From contig SLBE01000102.1 of assembly GCA_007126465.1 (NCBI GenBank), positions 1-19,109 of the forward strand: a stretch of DNA of 19,109 bases, given 5' to 3'. Below the pieces are notes generated by a model, which was not told the origin of the DNA, did no database searches, and worked only from the letters and a program-made list of their open reading frames with translations. This DNA comes from Syntrophomonadaceae bacterium (GTDB lineage Bacteria > Bacillota > Dethiobacteria > DTU022). Both the position numbers and the translations under genes were made by a program. This document shows, one piece after another, positions 7,115 through 13,456 of the stretch (its first letter is position 1; every line of letters begins with the position of its first letter).

Positions 7115-7140
7115 TAATGCCCCTTTAGAAAGGGGCATTA
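7115..7140 (+). other. Strong hairpin without T-tract, ahead of pth
   Basis: An 11-bp perfect stem (7115-7125 TAATGCCCCTT with 7130-7140 AAGGGGCATTA, loop TAGA). On neither strand is it followed by a T-run, so it is not a standard terminator. It ends one base before the short open frame at 7141 and 27 bases before the pth start, so it may protect or process the mRNA, attenuate the ctc transcript, or control translation. Confidence 0.75.
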
Positions 7141-7167
7141 ATGTATAGAGGTGGCGGTATTGGTTAA
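7141..7167 (+). other. Possible 8-codon upstream open frame abutting pth
   Basis: ATG at 7141 begins an eight-residue frame (MYRGGGIG) whose TAA (7165-7167) touches the pth ATG at 7168. AAGGGG in the 3' arm of the preceding hairpin (7130-7135) is five bases upstream and could act as its ribosome-binding site. The frame is short enough to arise by chance, and the GAGGTGG that serves pth lies inside it. Confidence 0.25.
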
Positions 7168-7749
7168 ATGTATCTAATTGTCGGTCTTGGCAACCCTTTA
7201 AAAAAATATAAAGGCAGCAGGCATAACCTTGGCTTTGCAGCTGTGGAAAAGCTTGCCGGTGTTTTGCAATCCGCAAATCCTTCACAAAAGCACCATTCCC
7301 TTTTTACGGTAAGCAGCTACGAAGGGAAAAAACTTCTGCTGGCCCAGCCTCTTACATATATGAACCGCAGCGGCCTGGCTGTCAGCGAGCTGGTAAGGTA
7401 TTACAGGATCAGCCCGGAAGAGCTGCTGGTAATTTATGATGACCTGGACCTTCCTCCCGGGGCTATTCGCCTGAAAGGCAGGGGCGGAAGCGCAGGGCAT
7501 CGTGGTATCCAGTCAATCATTAACAGCCTTGGCACATCAGACTTTCCCCGCCTGCGTATCGGCATAGGTAAACCTCCGCCATTTATGGAAACGCCCGATT
7601 ATGTATTGCAGCCGATAACCGGCCCTGATAAAGAATTAATTGAAAGTGCCCTGGAACGCTCGGTTGATGCTGCGCTCACTTTTGTCCGCAACGGCCTTGA
7701 AACAGCAATGAATGTGTATAATCAGCAGGATAACAATCAGGGTGATTAA
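7168..7749 (+). CDS. pth: Peptidyl-tRNA hydrolase
   Basis: A 193-residue Pth that frees tRNA from dropped peptidyl-tRNA. It has the N-terminal LIVGLGNP with Asn9, the catalytic His19 in SRHNLGF, Asn66 in PLTYMNRSG, and YDDLDLPPG (90-98) with the partner Asp. The substrate-binding motif usually written GHNG reads GHRG here, a variant at the Asn position. The length is normal. The ATG at 7168 is the only possible start, because an in-frame TAA immediately precedes it. The best Shine-Dalgarno (GAGGTGG, 7149-7154) is unusually far away at about 13 bases. It ends 16 bp from the convergent sigma-54 activator gene, with no terminator seen between them. In Bacillus, fin and mfd follow pth; here a minus-strand island intervenes. 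Confidence 0.95.
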   Translation: MYLIVGLGNPLKKYKGSRHNLGFAAVEKLAGVLQSANPSQKHHSLFTVSSYEGKKLLLAQPLTYMNRSGLAVSELVRYYRISPEELLVIYDDLDLPPGAIRLKGRGGSAGHRGIQSIINSLGTSDFPRLRIGIGKPPPFMETPDYVLQPITGPDKELIESALERSVDAALTFVRNGLETAMNVYNQQDNNQGD

Positions 7750-7765
7750 GTAATTAGCAGCACTG

Positions 7766-9265
7766 TTATTTTTGATCTCTGGATTTTTGCAGATGATAAC
7801 GCAGGGCTCGGGGCGTAATGCCCAGCAGCTTGGCGGCTTTAGCCTGGTTGCCATAAGTATCTTCCAGGGCTGCTTCAATTACCCTGGTAACCATTGCATT
7901 GTTGCAGTCGTTGATGTCACTTAAGAACTGGTTAAAATCAAAGCCTTCACGAAATTTGATTTTCGATAAAAATGCTGACTCAAAGTGATCAAGCATTTCT
8001 TTAACCAGTATTGTTGATGCCAGCGGGCCTGGATCCGGTATTTCTTCTTTGGTGAGCTGATCGGATTTCTCTTTTTCTTCCCGCTTATTCCGAACCTGCG
8101 CTGCTCTGCGAACCCTCTCGGGCAGGTCTTCAACATCAATTACTTTGCCCCTGCTTAGCAGCAGCGCCTGTGCAACGGTGTTTAAAAGCTCCCGGATGTT
8201 TCCGGGCCATAAGTGTTGTTTCATGATGACAAGAGCCTCATCAGAAAATTGCTTGATCGGAAGCTGTTTGGCTTCAGATTCTTTTTTTAAGAAGTAATCT
8301 ATAAACAGATTAATATCTTCGGGCCTTTCTCTTAATGGCGGTATATTCAGTGATGCAACATCAAGGCGATAGAACAAGTCTTCCCTGAACTTGTTAGCGG
8401 CAACTTTTTCTGCAAGGTTGGCATTTGTAGCGGCAATAATGCGCACGTCAACCTTACACATGTCTTCACCGCCCACCCTCTGGAATTCACCGGTTTCCAG
8501 GACCCTGAGCAGCTTTATTTGTACAGCGGCGCTGGCGGAGTCTATTTCATCAAGGAAAAGGGTTGCCCTGTTGGCCTGTTCAAAAATGCCTTTTTTTTGA
8601 TGTGCTGCCCCGGTAAAGGAACCTTTCTCATGGCCAAACAGTTCGCTTTCCAGCAGGGTTTCTGTAAAAGCTCCGCAGTTAAAAGCCAGGAAAGGGCGGT
8701 CACTACGATGGCTTACAGAATGTATGTAGCTGGCCAGGACTTCCTTTCCCGTTCCGGTTTCCCCCTGGATTAAGACAGTAATATTTTTCTTGGCTATTTT
8801 GCGGGCGGCTGAAACCATACTGATCATTTTCTGACTCTTGCCAACAACAAAGCCAAGTTCTTCCTGGGCAATTATTAATTCTTCTGTATCCTTTTTAGCA
8901 TCGAGGGAACGCTCCAGCAGGTTTTCCATTTCATTGATGTCAACAAAAGGTTTTTCTACGTAGTCAAAAGCGCCCAACTGTATAGCTTCAACTGCAGATT
9001 TTACCGTTGAGTAACCGGTAATGATGATTACTTCACAGCCTGGCTGCTTTTGCTTTATTTCTTTCAGGATATCCAGGCCGTTTGCGTCCGGCAGTTTTAA
9101 GTCTACCAGTGCCGTATCGAATTTATACTGCCGAAGTTTTTCAGATGCTTCCGCACCTGTATTTGCGGTAACTGCAAAAAAGCCTTTTTGTTTCAACAGG
9201 TAGCTGAAAAAATTACATACTTCCTGCTCATCGTCAACAATCAGAAACTGAGGCTGCTTTGACAT
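7766..9265 (-). CDS. Sigma-54-dependent response regulator (NtrC family)
   Basis: A 499-residue transcription activator with three domains. The receiver (about 1-120) has the acidic pair in IVDDE, phospho-acceptor Asp55 (LVDLKLPD), Thr83 and Lys105. The AAA+ domain (about 140-370) has Walker A GETGTGKE (168-175), the sigma-54 contact loop as GSFTGA (215-220) rather than GAFTGA, Walker B TLFLDEI (235-241), then RLDV, LRERPEDI and WPGNIREL. A Fis-type helix-turn-helix follows (NQAKAAKLLGITPRALRYHL). I start at the ATG at 9265, 7 bases after GGAGG; the TTG one codon upstream has poor spacing. It is third in the operon after the dehydrogenase-like and kinase genes. Its probable target is the -24/-12 promoter at 13228-13245. 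Confidence 0.93.
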   Translation of the reverse strand: MSKQPQFLIVDDEQEVCNFFSYLLKQKGFFAVTANTGAEASEKLRQYKFDTALVDLKLPDANGLDILKEIKQKQPGCEVIIITGYSTVKSAVEAIQLGAFDYVEKPFVDINEMENLLERSLDAKKDTEELIIAQEELGFVVGKSQKMISMVSAARKIAKKNITVLIQGETGTGKEVLASYIHSVSHRSDRPFLAFNCGAFTETLLESELFGHEKGSFTGAAHQKKGIFEQANRATLFLDEIDSASAAVQIKLLRVLETGEFQRVGGEDMCKVDVRIIAATNANLAEKVAANKFREDLFYRLDVASLNIPPLRERPEDINLFIDYFLKKESEAKQLPIKQFSDEALVIMKQHLWPGNIRELLNTVAQALLLSRGKVIDVEDLPERVRRAAQVRNKREEKEKSDQLTKEEIPDPGPLASTILVKEMLDHFESAFLSKIKFREGFDFNQFLSDINDCNNAMVTRVIEAALEDTYGNQAKAAKLLGITPRALRYHLQKSRDQK

Positions 9266-9307
9266 CAAACTTCCTCCATAATTCCCGGCATATACTATTT
9301 AGGAATG

Positions 9308-10465
9308 CTATTGCTTCCCTAGCGGTAAGATTAAACTAAATGTGCTTCCCTGGCCTGCTTTTGTATCAAGATCTATGAATCCGCCATGGGCCTGGGCGAT
9401 ACCAAGACTGACGGACAGACCAAGGCCGGTTCCTTTACCGCTCTGTTTTGTAGTATAAAATGGGTTAAAAATTTGTGAGATGTGTTCATCCGGGATACCT
9501 TCGCCGTTATCAGAAACTTCGACGATAGAGTAATCTCCATCCGGATGAATGCGTGTTGCTATCTCAATTAATCCCTTCTGGATTTCACTGGTTCCACGCA
9601 TTTTGTCTTCGACAGCATCTTTGGCATTTAGCAGCAGGTTAACGATTATTTGTTCCAGGCCGTTCATGCTGCCTGACAGCATGGGGATATCGTCGCAAAG
9701 GTTTACCTTTAATTCTATTTTGCTTTTTTCTATTTGATAAGCAGCCAGCTCCAGGGCATGCTTGACCACTTCATTTAAATTAACTTTTTCAAATGTAAAT
9801 TCATCCTGCCTGGAAAAGGTGAGAAGGTTTTTAATAATCCGCTGGCAGCGGATACCACTGGTATGGATATCCTTTATTAACTGAAAATGTGGGTCCTGTG
9901 GAGATGCTTCCCGTAAAAGCAGCTGTGAATTTCCGACAATTGCTGTCAGGGGGCTGTTTAATTCATGGGCAACTCCGGCAGACATCTCACCCATTGAGGC
10001 CAGTTTAACCGAATCAATAAGCCGGGTCACATCTTTAGCATAATATGTAACTCCATAGGGTTCGTCATGTTCTGTAAAAGCGGGATAGGCAAAGATGTCA
10101 AGAACCCGGTTATTGCGAGTCCTTGACTGCTGGTATGAGGTCTGCTGTGAGTGCAGCACCTGGTCAGCAAGACAGGGGCTGCATTTTTCTTTGCGGCCAT
10201 AAAACAGCTTGTAGCATTTAGTCCCGATCAGGTTGTTTTCACTTGTAGTAAAGAAATCAGCTGCCGCCTGGTTGACCCGCTGCACTTCATAGTCGCGGTT
10301 AATAAAAACAAGCAGGTCGGTTACAGCAGAAAAGGTTACTTCCCATTCACGCTTGATGTTAAGTAGTTCATCAATCTTTTCTTTCAGGGCAACATAGTAT
10401 GACTTCTTGGAACTGTGGACACCGGTTAGTTTTTCAATCAGCTGTTTTTTATTTTCTATGGGCAT
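9308..10465 (-). CDS. Soluble PAS-domain sensor histidine kinase
   Basis: A 385-residue kinase without any transmembrane segment, so it senses something in the cytoplasm. Order: a short N-terminal coiled-coil-like region (1-40); a PAS domain (about 41-150) carrying three cysteines, Cys84, Cys95 and Cys98 (C-x10-C-x2-C); HisKA with His167 in AHELNSP; then HATPase with N box NLLLNAKDA (276-284), G1 DNGEGI (319-324) and G2 GKGTGLGL (343-350). Its ATG overlaps the stop of the preceding dehydrogenase-like gene by one base (TAATG), implying translational coupling and perhaps a stoichiometric complex. The response regulator follows after a 42-bp gap, making them the natural pair. The cysteines could bind a metal, an Fe-S cluster or heme, or act as a thiol switch; this is inference. 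Confidence 0.92.
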   Translation of the reverse strand: MPIENKKQLIEKLTGVHSSKKSYYVALKEKIDELLNIKREWEVTFSAVTDLLVFINRDYEVQRVNQAAADFFTTSENNLIGTKCYKLFYGRKEKCSPCLADQVLHSQQTSYQQSRTRNNRVLDIFAYPAFTEHDEPYGVTYYAKDVTRLIDSVKLASMGEMSAGVAHELNSPLTAIVGNSQLLLREASPQDPHFQLIKDIHTSGIRCQRIIKNLLTFSRQDEFTFEKVNLNEVVKHALELAAYQIEKSKIELKVNLCDDIPMLSGSMNGLEQIIVNLLLNAKDAVEDKMRGTSEIQKGLIEIATRIHPDGDYSIVEVSDNGEGIPDEHISQIFNPFYTTKQSGKGTGLGLSVSLGIAQAHGGFIDLDTKAGQGSTFSLILPLGKQ

Positions 10466-11634
10466 TAATTAGCACCACCTGTCGGATTCAGGGCGGACTG
10501 GAAGATGTTAATGATGTCCTCCACTTCGGCATCCCTGGGGTTAGTGATATAACAGGCATCTTTTGTGGCATTCTTGCTTAATTCGGGGATGGAATCTTCC
10601 GGCAACCCCATTTCGGCAAGGCCAGATGGAATTCCCAGGTCAGAGCTCAGTTCCCGGACCATCTCAATTGCTTTTTCGGCTGCTTCCCGGGAAGAAAGAT
10701 TGACTGTACAGGCTCCCATAGCTTCTGCAATATCCACATACTTATCTACACAGGCCATCAGGTTGTAGCGCATTACATGTGGCAGCAGGACGGCGCTGAT
10801 TGTACCGATAGGCAAGTCAAGCAGTCCCCCGACCTGGTGGGTCATGGCATGGGTCAGTCCAAGCACGGCATTGGAGAAAGCTATGCCGGCATGAAGGCTG
10901 GCTTTGCCCATTGCTATTTTAGCAGCTTCATCAACCTGGCTGGCCACTGATGATCTCAAGTGGTGAGCTATTAACTTTATGGCATGCAGGGCATGAATGT
11001 CTGTCATGTCTGTAGCGGCCAGGGAAAGGTATGCTTCGATGGCATGGCTCAGGGCTTCCATCCCGGTATGAGCGGTTATTTTACTGCTAACAGTAGAAAG
11101 GATCAGGGGGTCGGTAATGGCAATATCCGGGATAAGCGACTTGGAGATGATGGTCATTTTGATTTTCCGCTGGCTGTCAGATATAATCGCGAACTGGGAA
11201 ACTTCTGCCCCGGAGCCGGCGGTGGAGGGGATAACAATTAGTGGGGGGAGAGGCACGTTAATCATGTCGATCCCCTCGTAGTCGTGAATCTGGCCCTTGT
11301 TGGTGGCCAGGGTGGCGACAGCTTTTGCAGCATCTACTGCGCTTCCGCCCCCGATAGCCAGGACAGCATCGCAGCCTTTTTTTAAGTAAAGCTGCGCACC
11401 TTCTTCCACTTCATAATCGCGGGGGTTGGCTGAAAAGTCCGTCCAGACCTGGTATTCCAGGCCGGCTTCTTTAAGAAAGGATGTTACTTTATCAGCCCAG
11501 CGATACTTAACCACTCCGGGATCGGCAGCCAGGAAAACCCTGGTAGAACCAAGCCTGACGCAGCATTCACCGGCCTGGTTCAGGGAGCCCGGGCCAAAAA
11601 TTATTTCGGGCGTCACAAATTTGCTTATATACAT
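10465..11634 (-). CDS. ErcA-like Fe-alcohol dehydrogenase homologue, altered metal site
   Basis: A 389-residue group III (iron-type) alcohol dehydrogenase. Nucleotide-binding features are present: FGPGS (13-17), GGGSAVDAAK (95-104) and PSTAGSGAEVS (136-146). The family's metal site is Asp-x3-His, His and His. Here the first position is Glu193 (GMEALSHAIEA, with His197), His262 and His266 are present (THAMTHQVGG), and the last ligand, normally in LPHG, is Ile276 (DLPIG). Two of four ligands are therefore changed, making ordinary Fe-dependent catalysis doubtful. It heads an operon with a histidine kinase (1-bp overlap) and sigma-54 activator. ErcA, a related protein in Pseudomonas aeruginosa, takes part in the regulation of ethanol oxidation, so a sensing role is plausible. 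The ATG at 11634 has AAAGGCGG upstream, and a sigma-H-type promoter precedes it. Confidence 0.88.
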   Translation of the reverse strand: MYISKFVTPEIIFGPGSLNQAGECCVRLGSTRVFLAADPGVVKYRWADKVTSFLKEAGLEYQVWTDFSANPRDYEVEEGAQLYLKKGCDAVLAIGGGSAVDAAKAVATLATNKGQIHDYEGIDMINVPLPPLIVIPSTAGSGAEVSQFAIISDSQRKIKMTIISKSLIPDIAITDPLILSTVSSKITAHTGMEALSHAIEAYLSLAATDMTDIHALHAIKLIAHHLRSSVASQVDEAAKIAMGKASLHAGIAFSNAVLGLTHAMTHQVGGLLDLPIGTISAVLLPHVMRYNLMACVDKYVDIAEAMGACTVNLSSREAAEKAIEMVRELSSDLGIPSGLAEMGLPEDSIPELSKNATKDACYITNPRDAEVEDIINIFQSALNPTGGAN

Positions 11635-11674
11635 ATTTGAAACCGCCTTTTGTTATGACCTGTCTTCATATATA

Positions 11675-11704
11675 CCATTCTACTTTATTGGGTATAATTC
11701 CTTT
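11675..11704 (-). promoter_or_regulatory. Sigma-H-type promoter of dehydrogenase-kinase-activator operon
   Basis: On the minus strand AAAGGAATT (11704-11696), a 12-bp spacer, then GTAGAATGG (11683-11675). The -35 matches RnAGGAwWW completely, and the -10 matches RnnGAAT but not the trailing ww. The predicted start near 11668 gives a leader of about 34 nt. It lies just beyond the terminator hairpin of the upstream operon, where a new promoter is needed. No good sigma-A or -24/-12 promoter was found here. Confidence 0.65.
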
Positions 11705-11712
11705 ACTGTCTG

Positions 11713-11757
11713 AAAAATAATTCAGGCGTCTCAAAATATCTTTGAGCCACCCGAATT
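11713..11757 (-). terminator. Strong intrinsic terminator between the two island operons
   Basis: A long hairpin of about 17 pairs (11719-11735 with 11741-11757) with one mismatch and two G-U pairs in the minus-strand RNA. Outer arms are AATTC/GAATT and inner arms CTCAAA/TTTGAG. On the minus strand it is followed by ATTTTT (11718-11713). It closes the channel/small-protein operon and insulates the dehydrogenase operon. Confidence 0.85.
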
Positions 11758-11763
11758 ATAAAA

Positions 11764-11790
11764 TTTTAAAACTGCTCGCCTTCCGGCAAG
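11764..11790 (-). terminator. Shorter terminator-like hairpin after small Cys protein
   Basis: Minus strand CTTGCC-GGAA-GGCGAG (11790-11775), a 6-bp stem with one G-U pair capped by a GNRA tetraloop, followed by CAGTTTTAAAATTTT. It lies 7 bp after the stop codon of the small protein and upstream of the larger terminator, so the operon end carries tandem hairpins. Confidence 0.6.
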
Positions 11791-11796
11791 GGCTTT

Positions 11797-12054
11797 TCAT
11801 GACAGCAGGGCCGGCAAGTGATCCCGGTGTTTTCTTTCTATGGCAACTTCTTGCACTATTTCCGGAATTAGCCCGAAGCCGACATGGCTTTCCATAACTT
11901 TTTTACACTTTGTTCTTTGTGCTTCTGTGCAACCGCAGCTTTTAGCTTCTGCTGCAGATAATTTCTTGCCGTATGCTCCGGCACTGCAAAACATGACCCA
12001 ACCGTTGAGACCGTTGTATTCCTTCCAGTTAATGCATTCAATCATCTTTTTCAT
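11797..12054 (-). CDS. Small four-cysteine protein, paralogue of the channel N-terminus
   Basis: An 85-residue soluble protein of unknown function. Cys7, Cys23, Cys42 and Cys50 have exactly the spacing (x15, x18, x7) of the N-terminal domain of the neighbouring FNT channel. The two align without gaps over about 63 residues with roughly one third identity: W-x-EY after the first Cys, GCT at the third, Arg before the fourth, then a conserved Met-Glu, G-x-G and IPE. There is an extra Cys40. I start at the ATG at 12054, with AAGGAG eight bases upstream; the longer frame begins at a TTG (12087) lacking a Shine-Dalgarno sequence. It is 41 bp downstream of the channel gene and surely co-transcribed. 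Four spaced cysteines suggest zinc or Fe-S binding, or thiol chemistry; it may bind or compete with the channel's own domain. Confidence 0.85.
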   Translation of the reverse strand: MKKMIECINWKEYNGLNGWVMFCSAGAYGKKLSAAEAKSCGCTEAQRTKCKKVMESHVGFGLIPEIVQEVAIERKHRDHLPALLS

Positions 12055-12095
12055 CTCTCCCACTCCTTCGCTAAGTTTTAAAATCAAGTAATCTT

Positions 12096-13187
12096 TTAAA
12101 CTCTGCCATTAAGAATAATTGTTCCGGGCATTGACGGGCGCAGGTAGCAGGTCCAGTAAGCGACAGCTACGAAGAACACTCCACCGATAATGTTGCCGAT
12201 GGTTACCGGAACCAGGTTGCCCATTATAAATGTTTGCCAGGTGATGGTTTCCAGCATTACAGGTGAAACCAGGCTTTGTGCTAGTGCTGAATTTTTTACC
12301 AGCATTCCCATCGGTATGAAAAACATATTGGCGATTGAGTGCTCAAACCCGGCTGCAACAAAAGCGGTAATGGGGATCATTATAGCCAGTATTTTACTGA
12401 TAGCATCTTTACCGGCCAGGGCAATCCAAACTGCCAGGCAGACCAGCCAGTTGCAGAGAATGCCGCGGAATAAAGCTTCACCCCAGGGTAAAGTAGTTTT
12501 GACGTAAGCAATACTGATAATCCTGGTGGCAATCCCTCCGTCATTAGCTTTCCAGATTCCCGAGTAGTAGAACAGCGCTACGACTACCAGGGCGCCTACA
12601 AAATTGAAGAGGTAAACCCAGAACCAGTTGCTGAGAACCTGCTTACCTGTGACCTTTTTGTCAAGATACCCTGCAACCAGGAGGTTATTTCCAGTAAACA
12701 GCTCTGCTCCTCCAAGGATGACCAGGATTAGCCCGATGGAGAAAGTTACGCCTCCAACCAGTCTGCTCAGCCCATCCCCGATATATAAAGCCAGGTCATT
12801 GGTAATGATGGTAAACATCACACCACCAAGCCCGATATATGCTCCTGCCAGGATGGCCAGCATGACCAGGGCAGGGGCAGCCAGGGCAGTTTTTTTCTCT
12901 GCTGCTCCTGAGACGGATTTTGCAATTTCCGATGGCGGGTCACAAGACAAGACTGGTGCAGCAGTTGTTATTGGTGCCGGCTGCAGTTCTGGTAGTTCTT
13001 CAGGAATAACTCCTGCACCGGTTGCATACTCCATACTCTGCATGCACTCTTTCCTTTTTTCCGGTGTGCAGCCGATTGCTCCCAGGAATTGGGGGTTTAC
13101 CGGCCTGTTGAAGGCTGCCAGTTCACAGTAGCAAATGTGACCGGCAATTGAATCGTACTCATTCCAGAATGCGCACTTTTCACTCAT
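12096..13187 (-). CDS. FNT-family channel with N-terminal four-cysteine domain
   Basis: A 363-residue protein. Residues about 100-355 form a formate/nitrite transporter with six predicted membrane helices. Seen are AELFTGNNLL (161-170, the omega-loop region), RGILCNWLVCLAVW (241-254), FEHSIANMFFIP (281-292, with central His283) and GNLVPVTIGNIIGG (323-336). Transport of formate or a similar small anion is expected. Unusually, the first 67 residues form a cysteine domain (Cys5, Cys21, Cys40, Cys48, plus Cys19), joined by a Pro/Ala-rich linker (68-100). Ordinary FNT N-termini are about 30 residues and lack it. FNT N-termini face the cytoplasm and help gating, so this may be a gate or sensor. 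The ATG at 13187 has GGGAGG upstream and a canonical -24/-12 promoter about 30 nt before it. Confidence 0.92.
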   Translation of the reverse strand: MSEKCAFWNEYDSIAGHICYCELAAFNRPVNPQFLGAIGCTPEKRKECMQSMEYATGAGVIPEELPELQPAPITTAAPVLSCDPPSEIAKSVSGAAEKKTALAAPALVMLAILAGAYIGLGGVMFTIITNDLALYIGDGLSRLVGGVTFSIGLILVILGGAELFTGNNLLVAGYLDKKVTGKQVLSNWFWVYLFNFVGALVVVALFYYSGIWKANDGGIATRIISIAYVKTTLPWGEALFRGILCNWLVCLAVWIALAGKDAISKILAIMIPITAFVAAGFEHSIANMFFIPMGMLVKNSALAQSLVSPVMLETITWQTFIMGNLVPVTIGNIIGGVFFVAVAYWTCYLRPSMPGTIILNGRV

Positions 13188-13227
13188 GTTTTGAACCTCC
13201 CTTCTTTTATTCTTCCGTAATACACTA

Positions 13228-13245
13228 TTGCAATCGGCGTGCCAA
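13228..13245 (-). promoter_or_regulatory. Sigma-54 (-24/-12) promoter of channel operon
   Basis: Minus strand TTGGCACGCCGATTGCAA. It contains the invariant GG (13243-13242), exactly 10 bp, then GC (13231-13230), and all of the flanking TTGGCACG and TTGCAA match consensus. The predicted start is near 13218, leaving a 31-nt leader with the gene's GGGAGG. The response regulator at 7766-9265 is the only sigma-54 activator in the window and the obvious candidate partner. Confidence 0.92.
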
Positions 13246-13456
13246 CTTTTTAGAAGGGCCTGCGGAAAGTTAAAATAAAGTTCTTTAGCTTAATCAGCCA
13301 TATTCAATAGCGGTTTCCTGCATAAAAGGCTGCATTTTGCAATTCAATGTTCCCTGATTGCTGAAATATCTACGGCCGGGTACTAAAAGTGACGTAAACA
13401 GGTAACCGTCTTAACCTCTTCAGGTAAATAACTGGCTTCGCTGTACAGCCTGCAAG

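Noticed and set aside
7115..7140. The strong hairpin before pth as an intrinsic terminator
   Set aside because: No T-tract follows on either strand; kept only as a structured element of unknown role.
12055..12087. Longer N-terminus of the small cysteine protein from TTG 12087
   Set aside because: No ribosome-binding site precedes it, while AAGGAG sits ideally before the ATG at 12054; the extra 11 residues have no counterpart in the channel domain.
12628..13131. A 167-residue plus-strand open frame opposite the FNT channel
   Set aside because: It mirrors the transmembrane coding sequence, has low-complexity Ser/Pro/Ala content and no family resemblance; the channel on the other strand is certain.
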